Below are positions 1 through 8,194 of a stretch of 64,000 nt of DNA, in pieces. The position numbers and the translations under genes are program-made. Every line of letters starts with the position of its first letter. Position 1 is the stretch's first letter. This DNA comes from Candidatus Chloroploca mongolica (GTDB lineage Bacteria > Chloroflexota > Chloroflexia > Chloroflexales > Chloroflexaceae): positions 45,889-109,888 of the forward strand of contig NZ_SIJK02000019.1 in NCBI RefSeq assembly GCF_004762035.2. The letters are read 5' to 3'. The notes under the pieces are model-generated. The model made no database searches, was not told where the DNA came from, and was given only the letters and a program-made list of their open reading frames with translations.

Positions 1-357
1 GGTCACATCAATCATACTCACGAGATAGGCTGGTTCACCATACCAGGCAATTTCAGTCATCTCGAGGTTGATGAACGCAACGCTCTGATCGGGGCGAACG
101 ATCGTCAGATCACCGATCTGCGCATTCACCAACGGAAAGCCAAACTCGTGCCCAAGCAGATTCATCGCCGAACGCCCAAAGAGCGCTTCAGTTGCCGCAT
201 TCACCAGACGGATCACACCTTCTGTATCAACGACAGCGAGCGCATCAAGGCTCTCAGCAACCAGAACTTGCACCGCATCTTCCGTAGCCAGAGGAGAAGA
301 CGTTGATCGAGGCGTACCATCAGAATGAGTGCGGGAATGTTGCGGATCAAACGTCAT
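1..357 (-). CDS. PAS-domain sensor protein, N-terminal part only (runs off the left edge)
   Basis: The reading frame opens with ATG at 357 and stays open for 119 codons to the edge of the window, so only the N-terminus is seen. After a Ser/Thr-rich leader of about 25 residues comes a typical PAS start (ESLDALAVVDTEG, VNAATEALFG), the same style as the first PAS of the gene at 2342-3547. A GAGGTGG ribosome site lies just before the ATG. The gene follows kaiC by 62 bp on the same strand, so it is probably the last visible member of the clock-like operon. The effector domain (histidine kinase, GGDEF or other) is outside the window; an output kinase is a guess from context. Confidence 0.75.
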   Translation of the reverse strand, partial: MTFDPQHSRTHSDGTPRSTSSPLATEDAVQVLVAESLDALAVVDTEGVIRLVNAATEALFGRSAMNLLGHEFGFPLVNAQIGDLTIVRPDQSVAFINLEMTEIAWYGEPAYLVSMIDVT

Positions 358-419
358 ACCACCTCACTGCGCCATTGACGTGCCAATGGCATAGCAGGGC
401 AAGTCATACAAATACCAGG

Positions 420-1955
420 TCAACCTTCAGGCAGCAACGGATTCTCTTCATCACGGAAGAGCGCACTAAGACGCTCGATTTCGCTTGGGGCAACATGGGT
501 AAACTGACCAGAGAGAATACCAGAAATATTCCGGAACGGTCGCCCAATATGCATCCCAGTACCATCAATCGAAAACTCACGAATATCTTTATCGTGCGCC
601 GAGCCGCGCATCTTCAGGACCGTCAAACCACGGCGCATCTCACCAAAGAGCTCGACATAGCGCAGCAGAATGATCGAGTCAGTGATCGTCGAGATATGCG
701 CCTCGGTAATCGACGTCCCACCAAGCAAGGTCGGGGTCGTCGACGTATAGAGCCCGGCCATCTCTTGATGTTTAATAAACGAGGTCAGGCCAATCACGAA
801 CTCACGAAAGCCCTTGATCGTCGAAACGCGTTCAAGAGCCGAGAGGCTATCAATCGCCACGCGCTGGGGGCGAAAACGCAGGATTTCATCCTGAATCGAA
901 ATCAACTGATCCTCAAGGCCGGTCACCTCAGGGTAGTTACAAACCACCCGCAGGAGGCCATCCTGTTCCATCTGCTCAAAATCAACGCCCCAGCCAATCG
1001 CATTACGCGCCAACTGATCGCGGCTCTCTTCAAAAGCAAAGAGCAACGAACGTTCACCGCGCAGGGCTCCCGAGGCCATAAAGGTCGTTGACATGAGGGT
1101 CTTACCGGTTCCGGTCGCCCCACTGACCAGAATAATCGAGTCACGGAAGAAGCCGCCCCCACACATCCGATCGAGTTCGGGGGAACCCGAGCTAATCCGC
1201 ACATTCGACGAGCGCTGTTTCAACTCAATCGCCGAGAGCGGGATCACCACGATACCCTGCCCAGGGATCACGGTAAAGGGGAAGCCACCTTTTTGATGTG
1301 AAGTACCGCGGAACTTGAGGATCTCGACGGTACGACGGCGCTTTTCTTCTTCCAACAGATTGCGCAGGATAACCACATCATCAGTCACAAACTCTTCGAC
1401 CCCATAGCGCCCGATATCACCAAACTCATGGGTTCGCTCAGCCGTAATGACCGCCGTGAGGCCCATACTCTTGAGTGAGGTCACAATGCGAAACAACTCA
1501 TTGCGCACCACACGGGTATCGGCCAAACGATTAAAGATTGCCCCGAGGCTATCCATCGAAACGCGGGTTGCCCCCACGCGGCGCACCGCGTGCTCGATGC
1601 GAGCCAGCAGGGCACTGAGGTCATAGGCCCCCATAATCATCAACTCATCATCAGCCTGCGGCGAGGCATCGACAAACGCCCAACGGCCCTGTTCCTCCCA
1701 CTCGGCAATATTCCAACCAAAGCCAAGCATATTACGGCGCAGCGCCGCCGGCGACTCTTCGAAGGTCACGAAGACGCCGGCCTCGCCGAGCTGCACGCCA
1801 GCAGCCAGAAACTGCGAAGCAAAGACCGTCTTGGCACTCCCCGCCGTACCCGACACAAGCGTGGTTCGGCCACGCGGCAACCCACCATTTGCGATATGAT
1901 CAAAGCCAGGGATACCCGTTGGCAACCGCTCAATCACTGACACATCTGTAGCCAA
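420..1955 (-). CDS. kaiC: Circadian clock ATPase KaiC (two RecA-like domains)
   Basis: This 511-residue protein has the double-RecA architecture of KaiC, the autokinase/ATPase core of the cyanobacterial clock. The CI domain carries Walker A GTAGSAKT (36-43), the glutamate pair E66/E67 and Walker B VSMDS. The CII domain carries GATGTGKT (279-286), E309/E310 and VAIDS. The phosphorylation segment SITEAHISTITDS is preserved: S422 and T423 correspond to S431/T432 of Synechococcus KaiC, and T417 to T426. The CI P-loop has S-A before the lysine instead of T-G. The length matches the family (about 500-520). kaiB lies 39 bp upstream on the same strand and a KaiA-like gene lies before that. Identity is firm; whether it supports a self-sustained rhythm cannot be told from sequence. 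Confidence 0.95.
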   Translation of the reverse strand: MATDVSVIERLPTGIPGFDHIANGGLPRGRTTLVSGTAGSAKTVFASQFLAAGVQLGEAGVFVTFEESPAALRRNMLGFGWNIAEWEEQGRWAFVDASPQADDELMIMGAYDLSALLARIEHAVRRVGATRVSMDSLGAIFNRLADTRVVRNELFRIVTSLKSMGLTAVITAERTHEFGDIGRYGVEEFVTDDVVILRNLLEEEKRRRTVEILKFRGTSHQKGGFPFTVIPGQGIVVIPLSAIELKQRSSNVRISSGSPELDRMCGGGFFRDSIILVSGATGTGKTLMSTTFMASGALRGERSLLFAFEESRDQLARNAIGWGVDFEQMEQDGLLRVVCNYPEVTGLEDQLISIQDEILRFRPQRVAIDSLSALERVSTIKGFREFVIGLTSFIKHQEMAGLYTSTTPTLLGGTSITEAHISTITDSIILLRYVELFGEMRRGLTVLKMRGSAHDKDIREFSIDGTGMHIGRPFRNISGILSGQFTHVAPSEIERLSALFRDEENPLLPEG

Positions 1956-1994
1956 GGTGCTTCTCCACTCTGGGCGTGAGCAAGGCCCGCAACC

Positions 1995-2297
1995 CTACAA
2001 ACCATCATGGGGCAAATTCAAAGCAGCTAACAATTCTTCAGGAGGCACACCAAGGTCGCCGATAATACGTCGCGGCGGATCAGGAAACTCCTTGATCAAA
2101 GTTGGCGTTGCAAGAATTTTCCGTGCCTCAGCCTGCTGAGGATCGGCCAATACATCAATAATCACCAGATCGCACTCGTATCTAGCCAGTTCACGCTCAC
2201 AGAGGCGACGCAGGGTTGCAATCGCACGTTCGGCACGCGGAGAGCGTCCAGCCACATACAGATGAAGAACTATTTTGCTGGGGGCAGGGCCATTCAT
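1995..2297 (-). CDS. kaiB: Circadian clock protein KaiB
   Basis: A 100-residue thioredoxin-like protein matching KaiB over its whole length. The N-terminal strand LHLYVAGRSP, the VIIDVLADPQQAE helix region, the ATPTLIKEFPDPPRRIIGD core and the C-terminal LGVPPEELLAAL are all family hallmarks. KaiB binds the CI ring of phosphorylated KaiC and sequesters KaiA in cyanobacteria. The ATG at 2297 has a GAGGTGTC ribosome site. It sits 44 bp after the PAS/KaiA-like gene and 39 bp before kaiC, so the three are probably co-transcribed. Confidence 0.95.
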   Translation of the reverse strand: MNGPAPSKIVLHLYVAGRSPRAERAIATLRRLCERELARYECDLVIIDVLADPQQAEARKILATPTLIKEFPDPPRRIIGDLGVPPEELLAALNLPHDGL

Positions 2298-2341
2298 GAC
2301 ACCTCACAGCGCAGCGTAAAAGTCTGATGCCTGCTCATTGG

Positions 2342-3547
2342 TTACCGTTGCTCCGACACGGGCGACCCCGGCTCATTTAACAAGGTCATCAGGCGCGCCC
2401 GATAGTATGACGCCAGATGACCCATCAACTCAAGAACAAGGAGACGCCCTTCTTCCAGATATGCCTGCTGCTTCACTTGCGGGGCATTGGCGCTCGCAGC
2501 ACGAACACTGGCGAGATGCACCTCGATGACATCACGTGCGGTTGCATCGTGGTTACCTAGATATTCACCAAGCTCACGGGGATCAAGTTCAATCGCATAA
2601 TCAGGCTGAGCACGATGTCTAAGCGACTCTTCGAGCAACTGTTTGTAAAATTTCAAAGCCTGCCGAAAGACATCAGGCAACCGTTGCCGCAAGACCCCTC
2701 CGGCCAATGGTCGTTTATTCTGCGGGCGTTCCCGTGACCGAACATCAAGATCGCGCAATTCGCGTTCAAACTCACTCAGACGAGCACGCAACATCCGTGC
2801 TTCAGCCGCCGCTTCACTGAGCCGCCGATGTTCGGTGACATTCGTATGCGAAACGACGAGCCCTGGGCGGGTTCCCCGCAGGGGCACCACCCGTAAGACA
2901 AACCAGCGTTCTTCGTGGGGGGCATGACAAGGATATTCTAACTCAAAAGACGCGAGGCGTCCTTCGAGCACCGCCCGCATCCCATCGAGCGTGATCACCC
3001 CTTCTTCTGAGTCAAGCCCCATGGCGTGCTGACAGACGGTAAAATAGTTGACGCCGACACCAGTATACCGCAATTCGGGATCGCCGTTGGCACGGGCAAA
3101 ATCACACCACGACTCGTTCACGGCGATGATCATGCCATTGGCATCAAGCACCGCCAGGTGAACCGTCAACGAGTTCAAGATCGCCCAGTTAAAGGCTTCG
3201 GCATCACGTAATGCCTGTTGAGCGCGACGGTGTTCAGTGATATCACGCAACGAAATCAACTGCGCCGGCGTGCCATCCCACTCGGTATCAACCACCCGCA
3301 TTTCGGCAACCTGACTGGCCCCGTCAGGATGCAAGAGGTCAATTTCGGCCCGTTCACCGCGCAAAACCGGAAAACCAAAGATCTGTCCGACCAGATCATC
3401 GACCCGCCGCCCGAGGATTCCGGCGGCCGCCGGATTCAAAAAACGCACCCGTCCATCACTGTCTACGACAATGATGCCATCGGCATTGGCCGCAACAATT
3501 TCACGCAGCTGAAAGTCGTCGGTTGGATAGCGCAGACTATCATCCAT
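2342..3547 (-). CDS. Double-PAS protein with KaiA/RsbU-N-like C-terminal helical domain
   Basis: From the chosen ATG at 3547 the protein has 401 residues. PAS 1 (about 11-105; ANADGIIVVDSDGRVRFLN) and PAS 2 (about 116-242; VLDANGMIIAVNESW) are followed by a coiled linker rich in Arg/Glu (245-285) and a helical domain (about 285-391). The last domain has VIEVH at 340-344 and LELMGHLASYYRARL near 372-386, a pattern I recognise from the C-terminal domain of KaiA (VVEIH...LIDVIAHLCEMYRR) and the related RsbU N-terminal domain. No histidine-kinase or GGDEF domain is present. The gene starts the kaiB-kaiC operon, so it is a candidate KaiA substitute in which PAS domains replace the pseudo-receiver. 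A longer frame starts at 3682 but would overlap the end of potD; 3547 is preferred because GAGGTAAG precedes it and a hairpin lies just upstream. Confidence 0.8.
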   Translation of the reverse strand: MDDSLRYPTDDFQLREIVAANADGIIVVDSDGRVRFLNPAAAGILGRRVDDLVGQIFGFPVLRGERAEIDLLHPDGASQVAEMRVVDTEWDGTPAQLISLRDITEHRRAQQALRDAEAFNWAILNSLTVHLAVLDANGMIIAVNESWCDFARANGDPELRYTGVGVNYFTVCQHAMGLDSEEGVITLDGMRAVLEGRLASFELEYPCHAPHEERWFVLRVVPLRGTRPGLVVSHTNVTEHRRLSEAAAEARMLRARLSEFERELRDLDVRSRERPQNKRPLAGGVLRQRLPDVFRQALKFYKQLLEESLRHRAQPDYAIELDPRELGEYLGNHDATARDVIEVHLASVRAASANAPQVKQQAYLEEGRLLVLELMGHLASYYRARLMTLLNEPGSPVSEQR

Positions 3548-3574
3548 GGAAGACCGACTTACCTCAATCCTTTG

Positions 3575-3600
3575 CCGAGGCGGCGCATGTGCCGCCTCGG
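3575..3600. other. Perfect 10-bp hairpin between potD and the kai operon
   Basis: CCGAGGCGGC and its exact complement are separated by six bases. The hairpin lies after the potD stop (3658) and before the preferred start of the PAS/KaiA-like gene (3547). There is no T-run on either side, so it may be a weak terminator for the pot transcript or a structured leader for the kai transcript. Confidence 0.5.
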
Positions 3601-3608
3601 ACTCCATT

Positions 3609-3642
3609 GTTATATGATCACAGGTTACAGGCTTGCTGTCAA
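3609..3642 (-). promoter_or_regulatory. Possible promoter for the kai-like operon
   Basis: On the minus strand a perfect -35 TTGACA (3642-3637) is followed by TATAAC (3614-3609) or CATATA (3616-3611). The spacers are 22 and 20 bases, longer than ideal for sigma-70, so confidence is low. A start near 3602 would place the hairpin at 3575-3600 at the 5' end of the transcript. Confidence 0.3.
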
Positions 3643-3657
3643 GCCCTGCGCCTACGA

Positions 3658-4809
3658 TTATTGCCCTTTGACCCGCGTCCACAATTCAGTAAAGACAACC
3701 GTGTCTTCATTACGCTCGATCCATTCGAGCCGTTCCAGCATTGCATCATCGGGGGCAAAGCCAGCGGCATAGAGATCCCGGACTTCCTGGGAAAGCAGGG
3801 GGATCGCCGCTTCATTCGGGGTGAGGTAGCCAACATAATCGGCATTGGCTGCTGCTACATCAGGTCGCAAGAGGAAGTTGATAAAGACATGCGCGGTATA
3901 GGCGTTGGGCGACTCACGCAAAATAACCAGATTATCCATCCAGATCGCCCCACCCTCATCAGGAATGACAAATTCTATGTTCGCATTGCCAGAAAATTCG
4001 TCACCAAGACCAGTCCGCGCCTGCATGGCCGCGCCGCTCCAGGCATGCGCCAGGATGAACTCTTCGGATGAAAGCCGTCGGTTGACATCCGAGCTATTGT
4101 ACGAGGCAAGGAACGGCTTCTGGGCAATCAGGATCGCCTCAACTTGCTGCAAAATGGCTGGATCAGTCGCATTGATCGATGCGCCCAGGTATTTGAGCAC
4201 GGCCCCTGGGGTTTCACGTTCGTCATCGAGCATGCTAAAGCGCCCCCGGAAAGCAGGCAGTTGGGCGGAATCAAAGAGCACCGACCAACTTGTAATGCCC
4301 TCGGGGAAAAAGGTACGATTGTAGGCAATGCCAGTCAACCCATACAAATAGGGAAGCGAAATAGCATTGTCAGGGTCAAAATATTTATTGAGTAACCCAG
4401 GATCAAGATACTGCATATTCGGCACAAGCGCTTGATCAAGTGGTGCCACCAGATCATCAAGCGCCATAATCTGCACTGCATAGTCGGATGGGGCAACAAC
4501 ATCATAGCCCGAATTGCCCGCCCGGATCTTGGCAATCATATCTTCGTTTGAGTCAAAGATATCAACAATCACCCGTACCCCATACTCCTCTTCGAACTGG
4601 GTCAAGATCTCAGGATTGATATAGTCACTCCAGTTGTAGAAATAGAGTTCACGGGACAACCGGGCACGGTCAACACCATCATCAGGTATGGCAGCCTCGC
4701 CGCCCGAAGCATCTGTCGTCGGTTCACTCCCCGTCGGAGTTCCCGCACCACACGCCACCAACCAGGGCAACACCAACACCAGCACCAACCAGAAGAATCT
4801 TTGTCGCAT
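3658..4809 (-). CDS. potD: Spermidine/putrescine-binding lipoprotein of ABC importer
   Basis: A 383-residue extracytoplasmic solute-binding protein. The first 20 residues form a lipoprotein signal ending in WLVACG, so it is predicted to be lipid-anchored. The mature part has the PotD/PotF pattern: LYFYNWSDYINPEILTQFEEE at the N-terminus, IRAGNSGYDVVAPSDYAV, and the C-terminal NFLLRPDVAAANADYVGYLTPN. It delivers polyamines, or a similar cation, to the PotB/PotC permease. It is the fourth gene of the potABCD set on the minus strand, after a 177-bp gap that contains a palindromic repeat. An AAGGAG ribosome site lies before ATG 4809. Confidence 0.92.
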   Translation of the reverse strand: MRQRFFWLVLVLVLPWLVACGAGTPTGSEPTTDASGGEAAIPDDGVDRARLSRELYFYNWSDYINPEILTQFEEEYGVRVIVDIFDSNEDMIAKIRAGNSGYDVVAPSDYAVQIMALDDLVAPLDQALVPNMQYLDPGLLNKYFDPDNAISLPYLYGLTGIAYNRTFFPEGITSWSVLFDSAQLPAFRGRFSMLDDERETPGAVLKYLGASINATDPAILQQVEAILIAQKPFLASYNSSDVNRRLSSEEFILAHAWSGAAMQARTGLGDEFSGNANIEFVIPDEGGAIWMDNLVILRESPNAYTAHVFINFLLRPDVAAANADYVGYLTPNEAAIPLLSQEVRDLYAAGFAPDDAMLERLEWIERNEDTVVFTELWTRVKGQ

Positions 4810-4913
4810 TGTTGGGCTTCTCCTTACACGTCTTCTACCTATGGCACAGCTATCCGTCGCACGCTTGGCGCCTTTGACAAGATTTCAGAAAGAGCCTTTG
4901 AGCGTGACATCCG

Positions 4914-4965
4914 GTAGTGCCGACTTCAGTCGGCTTCCGGCGCAGCCGACTGAAGTCGGCACTAC
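4914..4965. repeat. REP-like palindrome, copy 1 (GCCGACTTCAGTCGGC family)
   Basis: A 22-base arm and its exact complement surround an 8-base loop, giving a very stable hairpin in the potC-potD gap. The same GCCGACTGAAGTCGGC core recurs at 39432-39485 and 56033-56098. The position may help set different potD and potC mRNA levels, but this is speculation. Confidence 0.85.
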
Positions 4966-4986
4966 GAACGTTCGTTCACACACTCC

Positions 4987-5862
4987 TTACCGCCGGCGCT
5001 GGACCAACTGTGATAAGACAACCAGCGTAATCGAAAAGGCCAGCATCAGCGTCGAAATCGCATTGATCTCGGGCGTGACGGCACGGCGAACTTTATTATA
5101 GACCTCAACGGGCAAGAGGGAGGTGCCAGGCCCCGAGAGGAAGAGGCTGATGATGAAATTGTCAAGCGAGAGGGTAAACGCAAGCAACGCCCCACCCAGA
5201 ATGCCCGGCAGGATCATCGGGAAGGTGATCCGCCAGAAGGTTTGCCAGCTGTTCGCCCCGAGATCGCGGGCGGCTTCCTCCAGACGACGATCGAAATGTT
5301 TCAGACTCGCCCGCACCACAATCGTGACAAAACTGATACTAAACGCAATATGGCCGATGATCACGGTCACGAGACTCCGCCGCACCACTTCCCCCGTCAC
5401 GACACGAATGAACTCGAGGGCGAGGGACGAAAAGGCGAGCAACGAGACGGCCATCGCGATTTCGGGGATCACCACGGGCAAGTAGATCACCGCATCAACG
5501 CCGGTACGCCCGCGAAAACGGTGGCGTTCCATCGCGAGGGCGAGCAGGGTGCCAAGGATCGTCGAGACAACGGTCGAGACAAAAGCGACATAGAGGGTGT
5601 TGCCTGCGGCCCCCATCAGGCGATCATTGGCAAACATGCGCACATACCACTCGAGCGTAAAGCCCGTCCAGCGCACACCAAACTCGTCACGGGTAAACGA
5701 AAAGACGACGAGCACCAGGATCGGCCCATAGAGAAAGAGATACATCAGGAACGCATGCAAGGTCAAAGTCAGGCGACCCCAGGTCAAGGCACCCCTGTTC
5801 AAACGCGGCCACCAGGAACCTGCCCGCTGCGCACGCTGGTTCTGCGGTTGCGCCTCGATCAT
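4987..5862 (-). CDS. potC: Polyamine ABC transporter permease PotC
   Basis: A 291-residue inner-membrane permease with about six hydrophobic helices. It carries the EAA loop of binding-protein-dependent permeases (LEEAARDLGANSWQTFWRITFP), which docks on the PotA ATPase, and the PotC-like SLDNFIISLFLSG segment. The first 30 residues are cytoplasmic and Arg/Gln-rich. The start overlaps the end of potB by 4 bp, indicating translational coupling. Confidence 0.92.
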   Translation of the reverse strand: MIEAQPQNQRAQRAGSWWPRLNRGALTWGRLTLTLHAFLMYLFLYGPILVLVVFSFTRDEFGVRWTGFTLEWYVRMFANDRLMGAAGNTLYVAFVSTVVSTILGTLLALAMERHRFRGRTGVDAVIYLPVVIPEIAMAVSLLAFSSLALEFIRVVTGEVVRRSLVTVIIGHIAFSISFVTIVVRASLKHFDRRLEEAARDLGANSWQTFWRITFPMILPGILGGALLAFTLSLDNFIISLFLSGPGTSLLPVEVYNKVRRAVTPEINAISTLMLAFSITLVVLSQLVQRRR

Positions 5863-6734
5863 CGATCTTCCTCCGTTGTCGAGCGAAAATAGAGCAAAAT
5901 GAAGCCCAGCAGCACAACCATCATCACCGTTGACATAGCCGAACCCAGCGGCCAGTTGGGCGGATTCGAGCGCAAGAAGAGGCGTTGGATCAGATTGCCG
6001 ATATAATCAACCTTGGCCCCGCCAAGCAATTCACTCACCACAAATTGACCAACCGTGGGAATAAAGACCAGCACAGCCCCTGCGGCCACCCCCGGCATCG
6101 TCATGGGCAGCATGATATGCCAGAAGGCGCGCCACTTGCTCGCCCCGAGATCCGCCCCGGCCTCCATCAGGGTAAAATCAAAGCGATCCAGGGCCGCATA
6201 GATCGGCAGCACCATAAAAGGCAACTCACCATAGACCAAGCCAAGCAACGTCGCCCCTTCGGTGTTGAGCAAAAAGAGGGTCGGCAGGCCCAGGGTCCCG
6301 AGAGTCGTATTGATCAAGCCATTATTCGCCAGGATAATCTGCCAGGCATAAATCCGGACGAGAAAATTGGTCCAGAAGGGAATCAATACTAGGATCAAGA
6401 GCACCAGGCGCGCCCGAGGCGGTTGCTTGACAATAAAGAGGGCCAGAGGATAGCCAAGCAAGAGGGCAAAAAGTGTGGTCAGCACACTGATCCAGAGCGA
6501 ACGCACATACGCATTGACATAGCTTGCCTGGGTAAAGAGATCAACATAGTTTTGCAGAGTTGGCTGCCAGACAAGGTTGCCGCGGGGCCCATTGGTAAGA
6601 AAGCTATAGACCAGAATCACCAACAGGGGCAAGAGAAAAAAGACGAGCAGCCAGAACATCCCCGGCGCAAGCAGGGCCATCAGACGGCGCTGCTCACGGC
6701 GCTGCTGCTCACGTTCAAATGACGATAATGCCAT
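5859..6734 (-). CDS. potB: Polyamine ABC transporter permease PotB
   Basis: A 291-residue membrane protein of the PotB/CysTW permease family. It has the EAA motif MEAGADLGASKWRAFWHIMLP and the signature PFWTNFLVRIYAW seen in PotB. About six transmembrane helices are visible. It pairs with PotC to form the channel. It lies 60 bp after potA and overlaps potC by 4 bp. Confidence 0.92.
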   Translation of the reverse strand: MALSSFEREQQRREQRRLMALLAPGMFWLLVFFLLPLLVILVYSFLTNGPRGNLVWQPTLQNYVDLFTQASYVNAYVRSLWISVLTTLFALLLGYPLALFIVKQPPRARLVLLILVLIPFWTNFLVRIYAWQIILANNGLINTTLGTLGLPTLFLLNTEGATLLGLVYGELPFMVLPIYAALDRFDFTLMEAGADLGASKWRAFWHIMLPMTMPGVAAGAVLVFIPTVGQFVVSELLGGAKVDYIGNLIQRLFLRSNPPNWPLGSAMSTVMMVVLLGFILLYFRSTTEEDR

Positions 6735-6794
6735 GTGCTTCCTCCGAGTCGCTGTCGGGACATCCAGGGCACGGTCGCGCTCAAACGCTCCCCG

Positions 6795-7898
6795 CTATTC
6801 AGTCAAGACGAGAGCATTGGCTGGTGGGCAGACAAGCACCGCTGCCTCACCGGGTTGCCAGTACGCATTGCGATCAAGGGTACTCAGGGTATTCTGTTCC
6901 CAGACATCAAGGGTGCGGCCTTCATTGAGGCGCACCGTAATGCGTGTATCCGAGCCAATATACGTGATCATTTCGACATGGACGGGCATCGTAAAGGCAT
7001 CGTCGGGTCGTGCGTGGCTGGGCAAAACGAGGCGCGCCTTTTCAGGGCGCAACGAGAGCGTCGCAGCCTCGCCAAGGTTGACCGGACGGGGCGTATACCC
7101 ACGCAATTGCAGACCATCGGGGGTCTGAATCGTCGCATACTCGTCACTCTGTTCAACCACCTTGCCCTCGATAAAGTTGGTCTCGCCAATGAAATCAGCG
7201 ACAAACTTGCATGTGGGGCGCTCATAGATCTCGGTCGGCGTACCAACCTGCAAGACCTTGCCCTGATTCATCACGGCAATGCGATCCGACATCGTCAGGG
7301 CTTCTTCCTGGTCGTGGGTGACAAAAATAAACGTAATGCCCACGCGGTGTTGCAAACTTTTTAGTTCAAGTTGCATCTCTTTGCGCAACTTCTGGTCGAG
7401 GGCACCGAGCGGCTCATCAAGCAAAAGCACCTCGGGCTGATTGACGAGCGCCCGTGCCAGGGCAACCCGCTGCTGCTGACCGCCGGACATCTGGCGAGGG
7501 TAGCGCTCGGCGAAGCCCGCGAGGCGCACCATGTCGAGCGCAGCCTGCACCCGCGCCCCCAATTCAGCCCTGGGCACCCGCTTCATCTTCAAGCCAAAGG
7601 CAACATTCTGGGCCACCGTCATATGCGGAAAGAGCGCATATGACTGAAAGACCGTATTGACCGGGCGATGATGGGGCGGCACCGTTGCCATAGGCCGGCC
7701 ATGGATCATAAGTTCGCCGCCCGACGGATACTCGAACCCGGCAATCATCCGCAAGGTTGTCGTCTTGCCACAACCACTTGGCCCGAGCAACGAAAAAAAC
7801 TCACCATCGTGGATCTGCAAGGTGACATGATCGACCGCCGCGACCTCACCAAAACGCTTGACCACATTCGCAAGCTCGATCGCATATCCTTTGTGCAA
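6795..7898 (-). CDS. potA: Polyamine ABC transporter ATPase PotA (TTG start)
   Basis: A 367-residue ABC ATPase with all nucleotide-binding motifs: Walker A GPSGCGKT, Q-loop VFQSYALFPHM, signature MSGGQQQRVALARAL, Walker B VLLLDEPLGALD, and H-loop VTHDQEEAL. A C-terminal TOBE/OB region of about 120 residues (ETNFIEG, LSLRPEKARL) is typical of PotA/MalK-type importers. The start codon is TTG at 7898, supported by AGGAGAAGG a few bases upstream. It is the first gene of the potABCD operon. Confidence 0.92.
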   Translation of the reverse strand: MHKGYAIELANVVKRFGEVAAVDHVTLQIHDGEFFSLLGPSGCGKTTTLRMIAGFEYPSGGELMIHGRPMATVPPHHRPVNTVFQSYALFPHMTVAQNVAFGLKMKRVPRAELGARVQAALDMVRLAGFAERYPRQMSGGQQQRVALARALVNQPEVLLLDEPLGALDQKLRKEMQLELKSLQHRVGITFIFVTHDQEEALTMSDRIAVMNQGKVLQVGTPTEIYERPTCKFVADFIGETNFIEGKVVEQSDEYATIQTPDGLQLRGYTPRPVNLGEAATLSLRPEKARLVLPSHARPDDAFTMPVHVEMITYIGSDTRITVRLNEGRTLDVWEQNTLSTLDRNAYWQPGEAAVLVCPPANALVLTE

Positions 7899-8194
7899 TG
7901 CCTTCTCCTACGCAGAGTCAACCGAGCGCATGGTACGTTTGCACCCACGCCAGCCATCATTGCCTGGATTTCCCATACGGTAAGGTTTAGGGGTTTGTCT
8001 TGGTTTAGTGTACCACATTTTAACCTTGCCTCATCACTGCCAGAGGCGAGCAAGGTGTGTTACAATAGGCGGTACTCTTTCTGCACCCATACGCTCATCA
8101 CATCCCGAAAGAAGGCGCTCGCTCTCTGTGTGGACGGCCCCATACCTGACCAGGCACAGCAACGTGGGGTTGCTCCCGGCTACGAGGAAGTTCG
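7899..8194. other. Divergent intergenic region potA/deoC
   Basis: No gene is seen in these 296 bases. On the plus strand a TACAAT hexamer (within GTGTTACAATAGG, near 8060) could be a -10 box for deoC. On the minus strand a GGTACACT stretch near 8010 could serve potA. Neither has a convincing -35 box, and no riboswitch fold was recognised. Confidence 0.4.

Noticed and set aside
7899..8194. A polyamine-responsive leader or riboswitch before potA
   Set aside because: No conserved riboswitch core or terminator/antiterminator pair could be recognised by eye.
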